Shown: positions 13,301 to 26,889 of the stretch, one piece after another
Position numbering within the stretch: the first letter of the stretch is position 1
Layout of the letters: every line of letters starts with the position of its first letter
NCBI RefSeq assembly: GCF_052324685.1
Contig: NC_135228.1
Location: forward strand, 12,150,027-12,214,026
Direction of reading: 5' to 3'
From: Brachyhypopomus gauderio
Taxonomy: Eukaryota; Chordata; Actinopteri; Gymnotiformes; Hypopomidae
Length of the DNA stretch: 64,000 nt
Made by a program: the position numbers and the translations under genes
Notes under the pieces: model-generated
Told to the model about the DNA's origin: nothing
The model's database searches: none
What the model saw: the letters and a program-made list of their open reading frames with translations, nothing else

Positions 13301-15574
13301 GCAAGTTTACTTTGTAGAGTTTGCTTTAATTGAACCTGTAGATTATTTAGTCCAATCAAGATTTCACCCGAGCTATGGCCACTGGCATGAAGTTCAGGAA
13401 ATAGATTCATTGATTACATTTCATTGACTGAATAGTATGATAGAATACAATCTCAAGCATCACCTGCTTCTAATTAGTGAGGCTCGATGGTAAACTGCAA
13501 GAATGCTGCCTGCAGTGATATCAGATCAGGTATCACTGCTGGACCCATCACTGGTTCCTCCTTGAATGAATGTCCAGAGTCATGTGACTGTGAAAGTGAA
13601 GATGCAGGAGTAAATCTCCACAGAAACATGTTTTGGTCATAAGTGCAAAAACAAAAGAACAGCTATCCTCTGTTATCCTAGACTGGATCCCTCAGGACAA
13701 ATCTTCCTCTCCACTTTTACTGGTTGCCAAATCTCACCCACTACATAGATCTTCTGTGTCCTTACTGGCAGGACAGTCTACTTGCTTGATTTACTTACTC
13801 AATAGCAATTTGTTTCAACTGTTTGGACTAGGTAAAACATGCATTTCATATTTTGTGTAGTTTTTTTCCCTCTGAATCTGTGACATTTGTTTATACTCTG
13901 GAAGGTGTCTTTTTGTACATTTGATACATAAGTAGTCTGAATCCGGAAGAGAAAGTCGATCACTTATGATGTCAGCACTTCATTGTGTTATTGGCACAAA
14001 TTTGCTTGGAATCTCAGTGTGTTTAGTTTTCGCAGTGGCTCTGTTGGATATGAGGAGGATAAGCATGTCTTGAATGATGTCATACACGGACAAAAGAGCT
14101 CTAAGTCTATACGCATTATTCCATTTAGCCAGCAAGTTTTGACTGGCCTCTGGCAGTGTTAAGTAATGCAGTCATTTCCTGCACACAGTATCCTTCCACC
14201 ACCCTTTACTTTGTTTTGTAAACAAAGATGTTGGGGAGTAGGTTTTTGAACATTCTGGTTAACTAAGGACAGAGCTGAATTTTGTAGGCAAGGATGATCA
14301 GCAAGATAACAGTGTCAATGTTTGTTTTTTATCTTTCCTGCTGTTAAAAAATCTTGAATAACATGTTTCTTTTTTTATTAGGTAACAGAAAACATCATCT
14401 CCCAACATGCCTTTCAAGGTAATACTATACCCACTGAACCTCAATAGTTGTTTTAACATAATCCAAAAATAACTTACTAAGATTCTCCATTCACTCCCTC
14501 AATCCATACACACACGCGCACACACACACATTAAACATGTAACTAAATCCCAAAGGTAAACCACATTTCATTTTCATTTTGAGTCATCTCCTTACAATCT
14601 GACTAATCCTTTGTGTTTCCCACAGAGAGGCAAAGCACTGGTCAGCCACATACGAAGTTTCTCACTGGTGGGAACCCACGACCTTCTGCCCACCTCACTC
14701 TCAGAGACAGTGGACCACAGGGTGTGTATGAAAGAACGAGTTGGTGTATGAGCTTTTCTTTCAAATAATCTTAAATACCAAGTAACGGTCCAAGAGTTCT
14801 TAAGAATGTCAGGACGTTGTTAATGATTAGAATGTTAACACAACTAACTGAACTTAAACCTCTTAAACAGACACACAGTATTTTACAGGTATTTACAAAA
14901 GACTTAAGGGACTTTTATTAAGTACTGTATTAAGTATGCTTTATGTATACTATATCTGACTTAATATAGGTTTACAACCTTAGCTCAAGCCTACTCCATA
15001 TAGTCATATACTTAAGGGAGCAGGATGTCGTTGTATTAAGCACTGTATTACAGAATTGACAAGCTATATTTATAGACATTCGGCTATATACTTAAACATC
15101 ATATTCATTCCTTTAGGACCTACATCCTTAACCCCTCAGTTAGACCTCCACCAGTCCTGCCGTCACCTCGTGCGTTCCTGGGGCAACCAGAGCTTCGGTT
15201 CCCACCTGCACAACATGACGGTGTCCAACGGGCGTCTGCGCATCCCCCAGACCGGACGCTATTACCTGTACGCCCAGGTGTATTTCCGCTACATCACGCT
15301 CTCCAGCAGCAGCCAGCAGTCCAGCTCAGAGAGCCACCAGGTGGTGCAGTGTGTGTATAAGAAGACCGCATATGCACGACCCATTCAGCTGCTCAAAGGC
15401 GTGGGCACCAAGTGCTGGGCCCCGGACAGCGAGAACGCCCTCCACTCCGTCTACCAGGGTGGACTTTTTGAGCTGCGAGCGGGTGACGAGATCTTCGTCT
15501 CCGTGTCCTCTCCTGTAGCGGTCCATGCAGAGGACTCGTCCAGTTATTTTGGAGCTTTCCACTTTGATCTCTGA
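10371..15574 (+). CDS. tnfsf10: TRAIL-like TNF superfamily ligand (5 coding exons, 334 aa)
   Basis: This is a type II membrane cytokine that would bind death receptors as a trimer and trigger apoptosis or immune signalling. Exons are 10371-10634, 13093-13242, 14382-14418, 14626-14721 and 15117-15574; every junction has GT/AG and keeps phase. Residues 58-82 form the single signal-anchor helix. The TNF homology domain covers about 185-334, with GRYYLYAQVYFRY, SVYQGGLFELRAGDEI and YFGAFHFDL strands. Cys282 in GTKCWAPD matches the unpaired zinc-binding cysteine that is special to TRAIL; RANKL, otherwise similar (NMTFSNG), lacks it. A PCIKLAEGIKAYISK stalk corresponds to the TRAIL stalk. Human TRAIL is 281 aa; this fish form has a longer N-terminus. 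Fish carry several TRAIL paralogs, so the exact ortholog is open. Confidence 0.85.
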
Positions 15575-16722
15575 GTTTGCGAGCGGTGGGTGGTGGCCAT
15601 GTTTTGATGAATGCAAATGGGTCTTTCTGTAGCATCCCAGATAAGGACGAAATGGAAAGAAAAGCGTGGAATAGAAGCATCCGTTAAGTCACCATGCTTC
15701 CTGTTTATCCAAAACCTCCACTGACCACGTTCAAATGACTTCAGGATTTAACAAACTAAAGACAGATGCCAATAATGAAACCAGATGGAGAAGTGTGATT
15801 CATCACCCAGTGATAAAGCGCATGTTTTAATATCAAACCATAAAAGAAAGGCAGCTGATTTCATGCAAAGTTGAGGAAGAGTACAAGACTTCATGTTTAA
15901 ACTTTATTTATATACAAAAGGGATCTTGAGAGATCACTGGGTTTTTTCCCCCCAAGGCCACAGTGACTAAGGAAACCAACATCACAGCTCAAGTTGGGTT
16001 TCCCCTCATAAATGCGCAATGGGATCCCAAGTAAGGAATTCTCTGGCATGGAGGGTCTGGAGCAAGCGGAAAGGCGACAGCTTGACTCTCAAACTCTGTA
16101 ATAAGGCAGATGTGGAGAGTGCTGACAGAAGCATGGAAAAACTTCTCATCCGGATGTACACACGCACTGGGGATGGGAACAGCTGTTGCTGTATTCTCTG
16201 ATGGATACTCGTTAAAAACGACATACATTTTTAAAAAGTAGTTTAAAATGTGTATAATAAGGCACATAATATAAATAGAAAACTACTCTGAAAACGATAC
16301 ACTAGAAGAAAAAACAAAGAAACAAAAATAATCCCCATTATGATTAGGTACATACATGAAACGCATAAAATGTACCAGTCTCTCACCATTCTTAGAAATG
16401 AGTGTATATTAGTTTATCAGGCTTATACAACACATGTTCTGTTAGCTATACACAGTACTGTTAACAATGTAAAAAACACACCCCCCCCCCCTTTGTATAG
16501 TAATTTACAGACACTGGTTTACTGGTTTTAGGGAATGAGAAAGTTTGGATGTCCCTAAAAGTGACAACCTGAATGGAAAAAGGACCCTTTTTATGTAGAC
16601 ACATTTCAACATGGCATTCAGTTTCTGAGCAACTCTGAAACCAAAATTATGATTTCTAAGTGACTTTTCCATGTCAATGTAATGACTTAAACGACATTTG
16701 TATTATATAGTCTTTTAAAGAA

Positions 16723-16728
16723 AATAAA
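16723..16728 (+). terminator. Candidate poly(A) signal for tnfsf10
   Basis: AATAAA lies about 1.15 kb after the tnfsf10 stop. It is the clearest canonical signal on the plus strand in this interval, so the 3' UTR probably runs to about 16.75 kb. This is an inference without transcript data. Confidence 0.45.
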
Positions 16729-16759
16729 GTTTTTGGACACTTGACTAGATGCAAAAAAC

Positions 16760-19700
16760 CTCAGTGACTAGTGTGGAGAAACATCACCACAACCACCCTC
16801 AGGTCAGACTGTGATATAAGATAGTCAGCATTTTGATACTCCATTTACATGCGAATCCCAAACTATCCTATTTCACACTGAACCTTTGTTTCTTGCTTGT
16901 GACAACTTGATTTTTATTTTAAAAAATTGGTCTCGAGGTTTTGCTGCCATAAATATACAATAATTCTCTATTATGTATATCAGATGCCATGGTCTTAACT
17001 TTACCCTTGTTATGTTTAAGGGGCTTTCATGAACCTCAGGGCTATGTCATCAGAAGTGAAATACTTCAAGGAGGGTTACCCTTGGTGAACAGTCAGAGGG
17101 CAGGTGGAAGGTGCTTTTAGAAAACAAACTAACCAACAACCTTACCTGGATGAGGAACATGCACCTGGAGCCAGGCCACGAAACAAATCTGGGAATTGTG
17201 GAGTGTCACTTCCTAAGAGAAGGTGCAAGAAATGGTGTGGGAAATGGAATAATGTGGACTAGACAGTCAGCCTTACATCCACACACAACAGAGGCTTTGG
17301 AACCAAATTTCTTGATCAAAGATGGAGGCTTTTCTGCTCAGCAGTCCCCAGAGGAGTCAGGGCCTTGGCAGAGATGGGGGTGTCCACAAGTCAAAGGCTA
17401 ACTCAGTTGAAATTTGTCCAAATGGGGAAATACAGATTACTTCAATGAGAATTCTCAGATGAAATCTGACTGTGGCATGTGTGTATGAACCAAATAATAG
17501 TTGAGAGTATTCAGTGAAGTAGCAAGGCAGGTGCTTATGTGATTGCTTCCTACTAACCCAACAGCTTCAAGTCTTCCAGGTGGCCCTAGAACATCTGACA
17601 GATCATTTTGTTAGAAACTGTTTCAACTTCCACTTCTAACATAACGTCTACCAAGTGTCAAGTGAGGAAAGATGAGGCTGTATGGTTAACACACTTAAAC
17701 ATCATTTACAGCTCGCTCAGACTGGCAAACTGTAGTGATAGTCTCTATATTTGAAAAAGGTATGCTCCAATTACAGGGGAATCACACTCCTCAGCCTCCC
17801 AAGTCTATTCTGGGATACTGGATATGAGAATCCGTACAAAAATGAAACTAGGGTACAGGTAAAACTGCAGTTTGCACTCAGGTTGTGGAACCATGGACTG
17901 AGCTCTTTTCTCATCCCTTCCCTTTTATGAGGGAACATGGAAATATGTCAACCTAGCCTAGATGCAGTAAGGGCAATTTACACTATTTTGGCTTTAAGTC
18001 AGTGTCTTTCACTGTATGTGTCAGGCTGATGGAGATCTTTTTGACATACTGACATTGTGGAGAAGATCCAACCCTGAGGTCTGGTACTGGAAAAGAATGG
18101 AATGGAGATTTTACTCACAAGTGATAAGAGGCTGTGAGTATAGGTTAACAAAGAACTGACAATCATGTCAGCAGTGTTGCCATCTCTAAATGATTATGTG
18201 GTGGTGAAGCATGAGCTTTGTCCTCAGTCCAAGTCCACATCCTTTCTGTGGTCATGAGATGTGTGGAGTGACTAAAAAGAATAAGATCACAAATAGAAAC
18301 AAGGGAAATTTGATTTACCCACAGGGCTGCTAGACTCCACAATGCAGTAGCTGTGCAGTCCAGGAAGGCCTTGGAGTAGAACCACAATTCTTCAAGACTG
18401 AGAGAAGCTGAGGAATTGGTTTGAATGTCTCCTGGTTGGCTTCCCACCGCTGTTCCAGGCACGTCTAACTGGAAGGAGGCCAAGAGACAGACCCAGGACC
18501 CAGAGGGATTATGTTTCACTACTGGCCTGGGAGCTTCTGGGTGCTACACAGAAGAAGCAGGAATCTGGGCTGATCTTAGCCTGGTACTACTGTGACCCTC
18601 AGGAAAAGTATACTGCTCCAAAAAATAAAGGGAACACTAAAATAACATCCTAGATCTCAATCAATAAAAATCTTTGAAATCAGTTGAAAATCTCTCATTT
18701 CTACCTGTTGTCCATTTGCACAAGAGCAGTTGAAATTGATTCACAATCAGTGTTGCTTCCTATCTGAACATGAAGTGTGTATGACTTGGAGTTACATTGT
18801 GTTGTTTAAGTGTTCCCTTTATTTTTTTTGAGCAGTGTATAAAGATGATGATTAAGAAAAACTGGTTCAGTACAAGTTGAAAATAAAAGGATTTTTCTGA
18901 ACCAGCAGTTGAAATCATTAGTCTTTCGCTGTGGCACATGAAATATTGGGTCAGTTATGGACAAAAGCTGATGCTGGACTGTAACCCACCAGTGTACCGT
19001 CTTACAAAAAACTTACAGATCAGACTTGGACCCATTCCGACTGCTTAGAGGCAGAGATAAAACCAAATATACACACATCACATCTCAAATTGTCTTATTG
19101 GTATTAATGAATAAATTACTGTGATAACATTACATTCATATTTTATACTAATACATAAATGATAAACAAGCATTAATCAGACAAACTGAGTAAAAACAAC
19201 TGATTAGACATTCCACTTTTTTTTAACACAAATACATGTTTGTATCAAAGGGAATACTCTGCATAAAAGTCACTATATGTCAATTAATACATTTATGAGG
19301 TACCAACTGATCAACAGTAACTAAAAGGGACAGGGCATGTTAATGCCCTGGGACTTGAAGAGAACTGCTGCATCTAGAGACTGGTCCAATGCTACTCATC
19401 ACCTGATGTGTTTAATGTCTTTTAGTGCTTTCCATGTTAGCAAAAGTAATAAAGAAATGTAGTTGCATCTTGGCTTAATATCAGTATTAACGCCAGACCT
19501 TGATAAATTCAGATGAGTCAATTTAGCTTAAATCGATAAAAATGAATGTCTTTGTAGGATGTAAACAACAAACTCCTTGAATCAGTTATCATATGCAACT
19601 GACTGAAGGCAGTGTCACAAAGTTAGCAGGCAGCCAAGAAAAAGCATGTGGAAATTTCACGCTCAACCTCCTACAACTGCACCTTTGTTTCAGCCCTTCA

Positions 19701-21190
19701 AACCACCGTATGATGTAACTAACAAACTCACTTGCATAATAATGATGGAACAAATAGAAGGGCTGTCCAGTCTCTTATGAAGCATGACGGAGTGCCCGCA
19801 ACAGAGCAATTCCTGTTTTCAGTCTGCCTCTACATTGGGAAGGTTTAAACAAACCGTCAGACACAACATATACATATTATACACTAACTTGAGAAAAACA
19901 TTTGCATACGTTGACCGGTATTAAGGTTGTAGTTAAAATATATCGTTGAGTGCCTCAAACATGCATCATGAGGCATAAAGCATACTACAATATGTTGCTT
20001 AATCTCCAAGTGGATAATTATGCCTGCAAAGTTAAAAATGTTGCTTGATGAGGACTGATAATGCCGTGTTTAAACAAGAAATTCTCTCGCATCCTTTCCC
20101 TTCAATCATAAAAATGTTCTCAAAATGCATAATGTTGATATATCTAAAACTACGTGGCTAGGTAAAGTAAATCTCGCTTCATCGTTTTGTCAGAACTGGT
20201 TGGTGCCTGTGCAACCCCCTGAACCTGCTGATGTGATATAAAAAAACATTGTGATTAACAAAATCCAAGGACAATAGTGGTCAGGCCAGCTGGCAGAGCA
20301 CTCAATGATACTCCACAGTTATTTCATGCTAGATAAAGTACACACAACAAAGCCATTTAACTCTAAAGCCATTTAACTCTAAAGGCTATACGTTATTACA
20401 TGTAGAACCTGTAAATCTGCATTTTCCTTCTCTATACATGTGCTGTAAACTCAGAAAATGTTCAAACTGTACCTAAATGGAAACTACTTAAATTTCATTT
20501 TTTATAGACATGAACCATAAACCATAAAATGGAGAAAGTCAGAACAGAAAATACATCAGTGTGATTATTTATACCAAATTACTATTCAAATTAGCCCATT
20601 TATAGCATTTGCACAACCAAGGACTGAAATTGTGCAAAAACACAGGAGTTTTGTTAATAGCTTGTAGAGCCCAATCTATTGATTGATTTCATTTGATTTT
20701 CAATTAATTTAAAAATAAAGCACTGCTGTCACTGAAGGAACATGAGGCTTTGGGATTTTAGATTTACCAAAGGCCATGAATGCAAGTTTCCTCATTTTGT
20801 AGATGTTGCAACATATTTAAGATACACAGGAACATTCTATCAGGATTGCTCTAGTGTGTGTATATCCACTGGTCTTTTTCGCTTCAAATCGAAGTCATAG
20901 TTTCGATATGTTATTGATAGACTGGCTACTTGCAAAACCAAACTTTAGCATCTTGGTTTATCCACGTTTGGTGAAGAAGCTATATGCTGGAGTGCACGAG
21001 GGCCGCTGAAGGTCGTCCATCTCGACGGGGTGTCTGCAGCAAAGGGGCCCCTCAAATGGCCATCACAGTGGGACTGGATTCTTATGCAGCACCGGCAGTG
21101 CTGTAGTGCAAAGGTCAGGTCAGGCATGTGCTCGCTGCCCAATGGGTGGCTACGCGCAAGAGGGCAGTTGAGATCAGAAAGTCCCGTGTG
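16760..21190. other. Convergent intergenic space / 3' UTRs of tnfsf10 and clcn5
   Basis: No protein gene is recognised. The region should include the clcn5 3' UTR on the minus strand, which is long in vertebrates; its end was not located. Open frames at 17111-17401 and 18163-18519 match no family and are probably chance. A short MITE lies at 18611-18841. A 16-bp word, CCATTTAACTCTAAAG, is duplicated in tandem at about 20352-20383. Confidence 0.4.
18611..18841. mobile_element. Tc1/mariner-type MITE, about 230 bp
   Basis: Inverted ends read CTGCTCCAAAAAATAAAGGG at the left and CCCTTTATTTTTTTTGAGCA at the right, embedded in TA dinucleotides. A further inner match is GGAACACTAAA against TTTAAGTGTTCC. 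The ends resemble the widespread fish element starting CACTGCTCAAAAAAAT. It has no coding capacity. The target duplication is consistent with TA, but the left end has lost a few bases. Confidence 0.7.
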
Positions 21191-21195
21191 GAATT

Positions 21196-24100
21196 TCAGT
21201 TGAAAAGGATGGAGTCTGGGTCCCGGTTGGCCATTTGGGCCATGTGCTTCAAAATATCCTTCTTGGTGATGATGCCCAATAAACGCCTGTGACACAAACC
21301 AGAATGGACATTATAACACAGACCTCTTATCTGTATGCCTGCCACTGTTACATAGAGAGTGGTTTTAAAAATGCATTCACAAATGTTTAAAAAGCGCGTC
21401 TTTAAAAATGTTTTGTACCCGTTGTGAGTGACGAGACACTGGCGCAGACCAAGTTTACGGAAGATGTCGACCACAATGTCCATGGCGGTGTGGTCAGTAA
21501 CGGTGAAGGGACTGAGGTCCATGATCCCACGTAACTTCAGGGGCGAGGGACTGTTGGGCAACTGAGGCGGCGTGTACTCTGTGAAGAAAATCTGTGAAGT
21601 GCTAACCACGCCGTCCTGCCTCTGGCGAGCATTCTCTGCAAACAAAAATAAATCAGCAACATGAAAAGAAGTCATGAGCAACAATAGAGTGTTACAACCA
21701 ACAGCTCTTAAAGCCCCCCCCATGATAAAACACAAAATGTTTGGTAGTTTGAGCACTGATGTTATGGGTAACGGAGCAGATGACAAGCAATATCAAATAT
21801 AAAAAGGGTTCTGAGAAAATGGCACATTTAGAAGATGGTTTTTGAGCTTGTTAACCGCCATGTTAACAGCCAACTCCAAGGGTACAGCTGGAGTAACTCA
21901 CCGATGGAGATAACCAGGTCCCGCCGTAGTACAAAGCCCACCAGCCTCTGCGACTCATGCGAGACAACCACAGGGAAGCCGCTGTAAGATGTTTCGGTGA
22001 TCAGGGCCTCCACCTCCTCTACGCTCATGCCATCCTGTGTTATGACCGAGAGCGGAGGGTCACTGCGGCGGGGCCGCATGACGTCCATGGCCAGCGTCTT
22101 GTGGCTGAACTCCTCTTTGGGCTCCAGGAACGGGTATCCGTTCAGCCTGATGTGGGCCTCATAGATGCCCTCACGGCCCAGCGCGTCCGCCACCCACTTA
22201 CTGGTCATAGTGGCAGCCATTAAAGGCACAATGTACTCCAAGCCTCCCGTCAGTTCAAACATGATGACCACAAGAGAAACAGTCATGCGTGTCACACCAC
22301 CTGAAAGAGATAGAGGGGTTACTTACTGTATCTTCTATTGAACTATTTTTTGACAATTGCAATTAAGAATAGTCACATCATCTTTTTGGCATCATGCTAA
22401 AAACTACAGATGTGAACAATCTATACAAAACGCAAGAAGGCCAAACCAATCTGGAGACCTGTGAACATTTCCCTTACCCAAGCAAGCAGCAGCACCAACC
22501 ATGGCATAAAGGCCTGGTGTGATGCAGTCTGCTCCAGGTGAGCACCAGCCCTTGAAGATGACCCAGTCGTGGTGGTAGTATGCCAGCTGCTCCATGCCCA
22601 CGCCAAGAAGCCTACCTGCTATTGCTCCCACAGCCATGCTGGGGATGAACAGTCCTGAGGGAACCTACGCATGAAAGACAAACAAAATCACAGAACGAAC
22701 CACAGAACGAACCACAGAACGAACGGGTTGGCCCAGCCTCTGAAACATCAGCCCAAACTCCAACGGACTTGAACGTTGAAAAGTTGCTTTCATAATCAAC
22801 TAACATTCCCATTACCTACAGTCCCTCAGACCAATTAGAAAACTAAAGCAAAGTTCACCACACCATCAGCTGCCACCATCCACCAAATCCCCTACAATTC
22901 TGGAAGGCCCCCAGTTTGAAGCAAACTTGCCTCCAAGTGCCTCCATACTTCAGCTTCCACTGCAGTGACTTTGGTTTGGTCTCTTCAGCTGATTGGCCTC
23001 ATTGTCTGATGATAGTCTAATACTCTAAAATTATAACATAAAAACCGTCTCCATGCCCTACGTATGAATGCAAATTGTTGACCGATCTTTAAAGATCAGA
23101 AGTGGAAGCATTTTTATTGCAGCACAGACATTATATTTAATTGATTTCTCACCTACAAGCTGGCGCAATGCTTTCATTAACAAATTTCACGTACACAATT
23201 TCTTTAGCAAGGCTGCAAATTCTGTAAATTTTCAACTCACTTTTACAGGTTAAACTTTTACAGAGTACCTCAACTACTGTGATCTCACCTTCATGCCAAA
23301 GGTCACCACGGTAATCAGCATCTTGAACACGAGAGCCAGGGCCAGCTGCCACAGGGCCGTGTACACTTCGTGGCTGGCGGGCCGGTCAGGCAGTGCGTTG
23401 CTGCCGTGCTCAATGTCACTGCCGTTAGCGTAGTTGCACAGCTGGGAGGAATCCAGTGAGCCACAGTCATTGAACAACTCCGAGATCAGCTCACTGGTGC
23501 TCATGCGCGTATAGCTGTTGGGGAAGGCCAGCACTGCTGTGACTGCCGTCACTACCAGCACCTCCAGGACCGGGTAGTGGCCCAGCCGTGTGGTTTTGCG
23601 CCGGCGACACCACGCGATGTTGGCTCGGATGAAGAAGGCGCCCCACATGCCCCCGAAGATGCCCAAGAACACGAAGGGCACCAGCTCCACGAGATGCCAC
23701 TGGGAATGGAACTCTACATAGAACAGCACCAGGCGGCTGTTCCCAAACGGGTTGATGGAGCGCAGCGTGAAGGCAGCTACCAATGCCGCGAAGAAAGATC
23801 GCCAGAGTGTCTTTAAGGGGAAGTAGTAACTCACCTAGGGAGGAAACGCACGGAAGAGATTAGCCTTTGGTGCTGTGAAATAACCATCTGGTCTGCCACT
23901 AGTATAAAATACACTGATCTGAATATATCTGACATAAAAATAAATAAATAAATAAATGAGGCAGCAAACTCCGACATGAGGTAATTGCGAGAAAGGAGGT
24001 TATTTACCTCCTCCAGACTGAACAGTACTCCTCCAATAGGAGCGCCGAATGCCACGGAAACACCAACTGCAGCTGCAGCAGAAAGCACCTGACACACACA

Positions 24101-26889
24101 CACACACACACAATCAGATATATAACATCATAAAATAGATGTTCCTCAAGTAGAATGAGTAACATCTATCTATTTAGCAAACTGAATAGAGAGATCCCTC
24201 TATAAAGGGGCATTGAAAGTGTCGATTTAAAATGAACAAGCTAGGTTACACTTTTCAGAGCTCTTCTGGTTCACTGAAGATAGGACAAGAATTAACCTTG
24301 AGCAACGCATCGGTACCTTCCAGTGACAACCAACACAACCTGTTATGCTACAATGGACTCAATTCTGGCCATTTCATTTCTATGGCTACAGGATCCACCG
24401 AAAATATGTGGAATGTGTTTGCTAAAGACATAATACCACAGGAACAAGCTATCAGACTATTTTAAGTATCATGTGACAAACAGGCTATTCATAGCGTAAT
24501 GATTTTCTGAGGGAGAGAAATGTGAGATTTCAGAGATGTCTTATTTATTTCACTATACGCATCCCCTCAACCTTCTACTTCATCTAAGTTCCAAATATTC
24601 ATGACTTAGCTGGCCACCTTACTCGGTTTCAGGACTTGTACGTCACCATGTTGTTTTCTCGCTTACCTCTCGCCTTTTGGCCTCATTCTTTTGGTACTTG
24701 GTGAAAAGGTGACAGAGAATGTTTCCACAGCAACAGGCAACATGAACCAGTGGCCCTTCTTTGCCCAGACTGAGACCGGATGACACAGCCAACACCAGAG
24801 TAATGGTTTTAATCATCAGAGTCCACTTGCCGAGATAACCACGAATGATAAACCCACTGAGAATGGTCTTAATCTGAGGATCACAGTGAGGGCACAAGCT
24901 TGTCTGAATGTCACTGAATAATACAGAAAAACAACTGATGTATTTCTTTCAGAATCAGAACAATATACCATAATAAAATTATATGGGGAATTAAATTTTC
25001 CCCACACTGAAAGTAAAACATGTACATAAAATATATATATATATACACACACTACCAAGCTTACCTCAGGGATACCTGAGCCACAGGCATAGGGTGCAAA
25101 GGCCCTGACTAGAGAGACAGCCAGGAAGGAGAAGAGGAGGGCCCAACACACATACATTAAATAATTCAGAATGTAGGCAAAGGGCCCATCACTGGTGCCA
25201 ATGAGGAGCTCAGCCCAGCTCTTCCAACTGGGACATTTGTCGCTCTCCTGGAACGTGGTCTCGTTGGAGTTCCAGCAGCAGTGCTCATGGTTGAACCAAA
25301 AGCCATTGAGACACACACCCTCCTTCAGGTCTGTCATCCAGTGAGCAGAGATGTCAATCCCACCAGCCAGAGCCCCTTTAAAATAAAACAGGAAAAACAA
25401 AGCTGGACGCATACAAGTAGACCCACTGATTTAAAGTATAGATGCTTAAACACAGAAACACACAAAGGATGCCAATTCATGAGCAATTAAGAGTACTGAA
25501 CCTTTAGTGTTACCACCCATCCAGCCCCTCGCCCCCCTACTTCCAAGACCCTCCGCCCCAATACCTGAAAAATTTATTAGGTTAATTAACCTGCCATTAG
25601 TCCAACAAATAGCATCAGGAGCCAACCAGAGAAAGCATCACTGATGCTCTTCATCAAAGCCCAGGTAGACTCTTTACTCTGACTGGCAATCTGCAGAACA
25701 GAGAATCAAACAATTCCAAACCAGCCTTCTCTAAATATTTCTTGTTAACCTACTGCAGAGCACCCTAACTAACCTCTCTGTGACGATCCCGGTCCTTGGA
25801 CTTCTCACGAACCCAGTCAATGGTGTTGAAGTCTTCATAAGTGCCCACTCCAGGCACCAGTTCGTCTAGAAAATCCATCAGTTTAGGAGCCTTATTCAGT
25901 CCATTCCCCACTCCACCTGCACATTGGAGAGACAAATGTTCATTTGCACCTATAAAATCACTTTTTTGGTTACTAAAGTATTGGCTTGGAGACTTGAAAA
26001 TGTGATGCTAAGCTTCAGTTATCTGACGTCTTTAAAATGATCTCCAGCTCATGAACTCAAATAGCACAAAAATAATAAAACCATCGACTGTGAATACTTT
26101 TTGCTTGAAGTCTTGTAGTAAAATTGTTAAATTCTTCTTCCTTTACCTTAACATTGGGTCATATATTTCCCACTTTAGAGCTGTTTTAGTGTTTACAGTA
26201 GACATAACAAAAAAACAATGAAAGTCAGGGAACACTGAAAGGTAACAAAGACATGAAACTAAAAGGAATGACTACTGGAGACTTTGATCCTGTTGATAAA
26301 AGTCTGACCTCAACTTTTGTGTGGGTGACAGCAAATACCACAAAAATGACCTCATCCATTTCACACCAGTATTTACTTACTCTAATAAAAATACCAGAAG
26401 TATCTACTCATTTACCCTAAACCCATATCGCTTTCCATGGGAGAAAAAAAACCATTTCCTTTCAAACTTTCCTAATTAGTTTTCCAACTGAATACATATA
26501 AATGAATACAACATGATATCAATACATGAATGAGAACATAAACTAGGGAGTAATTAAATAAATATGGGAGGCTCTTGTACAAAACAACAACCCAGCAGAA
26601 GAAATAAAACATTTTAAATGATTATGACCGTCCCCCCCACAATTAAACATATTTGACAGACCTCACCACCTCCAAACTATATCCAAATCCCTAATCTCCA
26701 GTCCAACAGACACCCTTTTAATGTTCCCGGTGGTAGTTTACCTGCTCCATGGTCACGGTCCAAAGGAGGAACATCGTCGGTACTGGAAAAATCGAGAGTT
26801 GCACCAGTGATTTCCACCATATCCTCGTCGCTGGTGGCACTCTGCAGGCTATTGAAACTCTCATTGCAGTAGCCAGTGTCGTCCATCAT
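21196..26889 (-). CDS. clcn5: CLC-5-type 2Cl-/H+ exchanger (11 coding exons, 809 aa)
   Basis: This endosomal chloride/proton exchanger supports acidification and receptor-mediated endocytosis. Coding exons, 5' to 3' on the minus strand, are 26742-26889, 25774-25916, 25591-25690, 25065-25375, 24667-24873, 24008-24088, 23289-23834, 22478-22664, 21902-22300, 21419-21635 and 21196-21286; all keep phase. The selectivity motif GSGIPE (Ser230), the gating glutamate in GKEGP (Glu273) and the proton glutamate in LFSLEE (Glu330) are intact. They sit at a constant +62 offset from the human short isoform. Two CBS domains occupy about 645-809, ending DPDSILFN. The acidic N-terminus ([14 protein letters not shown]) matches the long CLC-5 isoform. 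[13 protein letters not shown] and [12 protein letters not shown] favour CLC-5 over CLC-3 and CLC-4. The PPLPPY ubiquitin-ligase motif of mammalian CLC-5 is not conserved (PPQLPN). The start at 26889 is chosen by homology; an in-frame ATG at 26943 also exists. Confidence 0.94.
24089..24112 (-). repeat. (TG)n tract forming the clcn5 exon 6 acceptor
   Basis: On the coding strand the acceptor CAG at 24089-24091 is preceded directly by about ten TG repeats in place of a normal polypyrimidine tract. UG repeats are bound by TDP-43 and CELF-type proteins, so this acceptor may be weak or regulated. Confidence 0.6.

Noticed and set aside
15117-15574. RANKL (tnfsf11) identity for the TNF ligand
   Set aside because: The NMTVSNG stretch is RANKL-like, but the KCW zinc cysteine, YQGGLFEL and the stalk fit TRAIL better.
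18163-18519. 118-codon minus-strand open frame
   Set aside because: No domain, no splice context and no similarity I recognise. It lies in probable 3' UTR/intergenic sequence.
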